DNA from: Malaya genurostris
Lineage: Eukaryota > Arthropoda > Insecta > Diptera > Culicidae
Length of the DNA stretch: 64,000 bases
Assembly: GCF_030247185.1 (NCBI RefSeq)
Contig: NC_080571.1
Location: 161,482,352-161,546,351, forward strand
Direction of reading: 5' to 3'
Part shown: one piece after another, positions 63,198-64,000 of the stretch
Numbering within the stretch: position 1 is the stretch's first letter
Layout: each line of letters begins with the position of its first letter
Made by a program: the position numbers and the translations under genes
The notes under the pieces: generated by a model
Database searches by the model: none
What the model was told of the DNA's origin: nothing
The model's input: the letters and a program-made list of their open reading frames with translations, nothing else

Positions 63198-63626
63198 GCC
63201 ATTATCTAGTTTACATGTCAAACTCGAACGATTATGTTGCCAAAAATGAACCGTGATCAAATCGGTCCGTCAAAATGTCATGAAATGCTGTACACAGTCT
63301 TTTTAGAACTTGAAAAGACTTGTATGTATAAATAAACATTTCATTTGTTTCCGAAACAGCGCTTTATCACCAAACGCGTAAAACTCCTACTATTTACACA
63401 AAATATCGACATCTCCGTTAAGAATAGGCGGATTTCGACAATGTATGGCTTGTTGGGTAGCATGTGGAATCTTTTCTGTTTTCAAGGTCAGCAGTGACAG
63501 ATATTGTAAGAGAAATACAAATTTTGCATAAAACTTTGTATAGCTCAAAAAGTAAACAAAAAACGTGCTTAATCTACCTAGCAATAAATGATACCTTTTT
63601 TATCAATTCGCATGTGTTTTTTGCAC
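63198..63626 (+). mobile_element. LINE 3'-region relic in rearranged order
   Basis: 63198-63558 is a diverged copy of 28096-28515 (ATTATGTTGCCAAAAA; GTACACAGTCTTTTT; TATGGCTTGTTGG). It is followed directly by 63559-63626, which matches the ORF2 end and first UTR bases at 26966-27040 (TGATACCTTTTTT; GCATGTGTTTTTTGCA). The two blocks are swapped relative to the LINE. Confidence 0.75.
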
Positions 63627-63629
63627 GAA

Positions 63630-63826
63630 TATTAGGTTTTGCACGAACATGACATAACCTCACAAAAATGAACAGAATGAACTTTTTTTAACAGTCGACG
63701 TGTACTTGTTTACAGTTTAAAAGTTCATCGGAAGTTCATCGTTCGAATGTAAAAATCGCAAGTCGCCTCACACTCAACAGATTCATACAAATATCGCTCC
63801 TTGATGCTGGAAACACATACAGTTTA
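63630..63826 (-). repeat. Inverted copy of 50292-50475
   Basis: The reverse complement shares GTGTTTCCAGCATCAAGGAG, GAGGCGACTTGC and GTACACGTCGACTGT with the large element at 50046 and its duplicate at 53747. The remaining 63827-64000 shows nothing. Confidence 0.8.
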
Positions 63827-64000
63827 AATTTTCCAACTGAAAATTTCTTCCTACACGAAGTAGGGATTTATTTTTTATTTTTTTTAACTCTCGTTTTCCC
63901 TTGTGAAAAACGAGCTCCTTACAAACGAAGGGATTTCTTTCTTCTCGTCAAAAAGAAACACGAGTTGTTTCCTAACTAAAAACAGACTACTTTATTATTT

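Overview
The window looks like heterochromatin-like intergenic DNA of a culicine mosquito, probably Aedes (inference). It is AT-rich and built almost wholly of nested non-coding DNA transposons (MITEs). It also holds tRNA-derived SINEs, an I-clade LINE of the MosquI kind and long (TA)n tracts. I see no intact host gene. Family names used here (TA-1, S8-1 and so on) are local labels based on target-site duplication (TSD) and terminal inverted repeat (TIR).

Layout. 1-4572 is an inverted partial copy of a repeat unit whose direct copies follow. 5459-36216 is a head-to-tail array of three direct macro-units (I 5459-16752, II 16753-30089, III 30090-36216). Without later insertions each is roughly 5-6 kb. 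The order is: short flank, TA-1 MITE, CG-1/S8-1 nest, foldback FB-1 elements, a spacer (E), a one-ended TTAA-1 piece, a truncated TA-2 and TA-3. Unit I also carries a ~940 bp triplication, a complete TTAA-1 element and TA-6 with a hAT MITE inside it. Unit II is split by a 7.85 kb LINE (21291-29143) with an open ORF1, a broken ORF2, a poly(A) tail and a 10-bp TSD. 36232-40104 holds CG-1 and a second inverted partial unit. 40105-40935 is a decayed transposase. 42982-46057 holds a SINE and two head-to-head copies of a 1.25 kb element with 7-bp TSDs. 44821-50053 is a 2.6 kb tandem duplication. 50046-57795 is a large element with ~90-bp inverted ends that contains a 3.45 kb tandem duplication. 57.8-64 kb is AT-rich sequence with hAT MITEs, a (TA)n tract, tandem foldbacks and LINE relics.

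The main discovery is that TA-2 carries a captured host gene fragment: an MBT-repeat exon with its upstream intron, most like the Polycomb-group gene Sex comb on midleg (Scm). It is present in six copies, all decayed. It was amplified first by transposition and then by macro-unit duplication, and in unit II the LINE landed inside it.

Many insertions are supported by filled and empty versions of the same site within the window, because the array provides paralogous empty sites. These fix the TSDs of most families and give a relative order of events.
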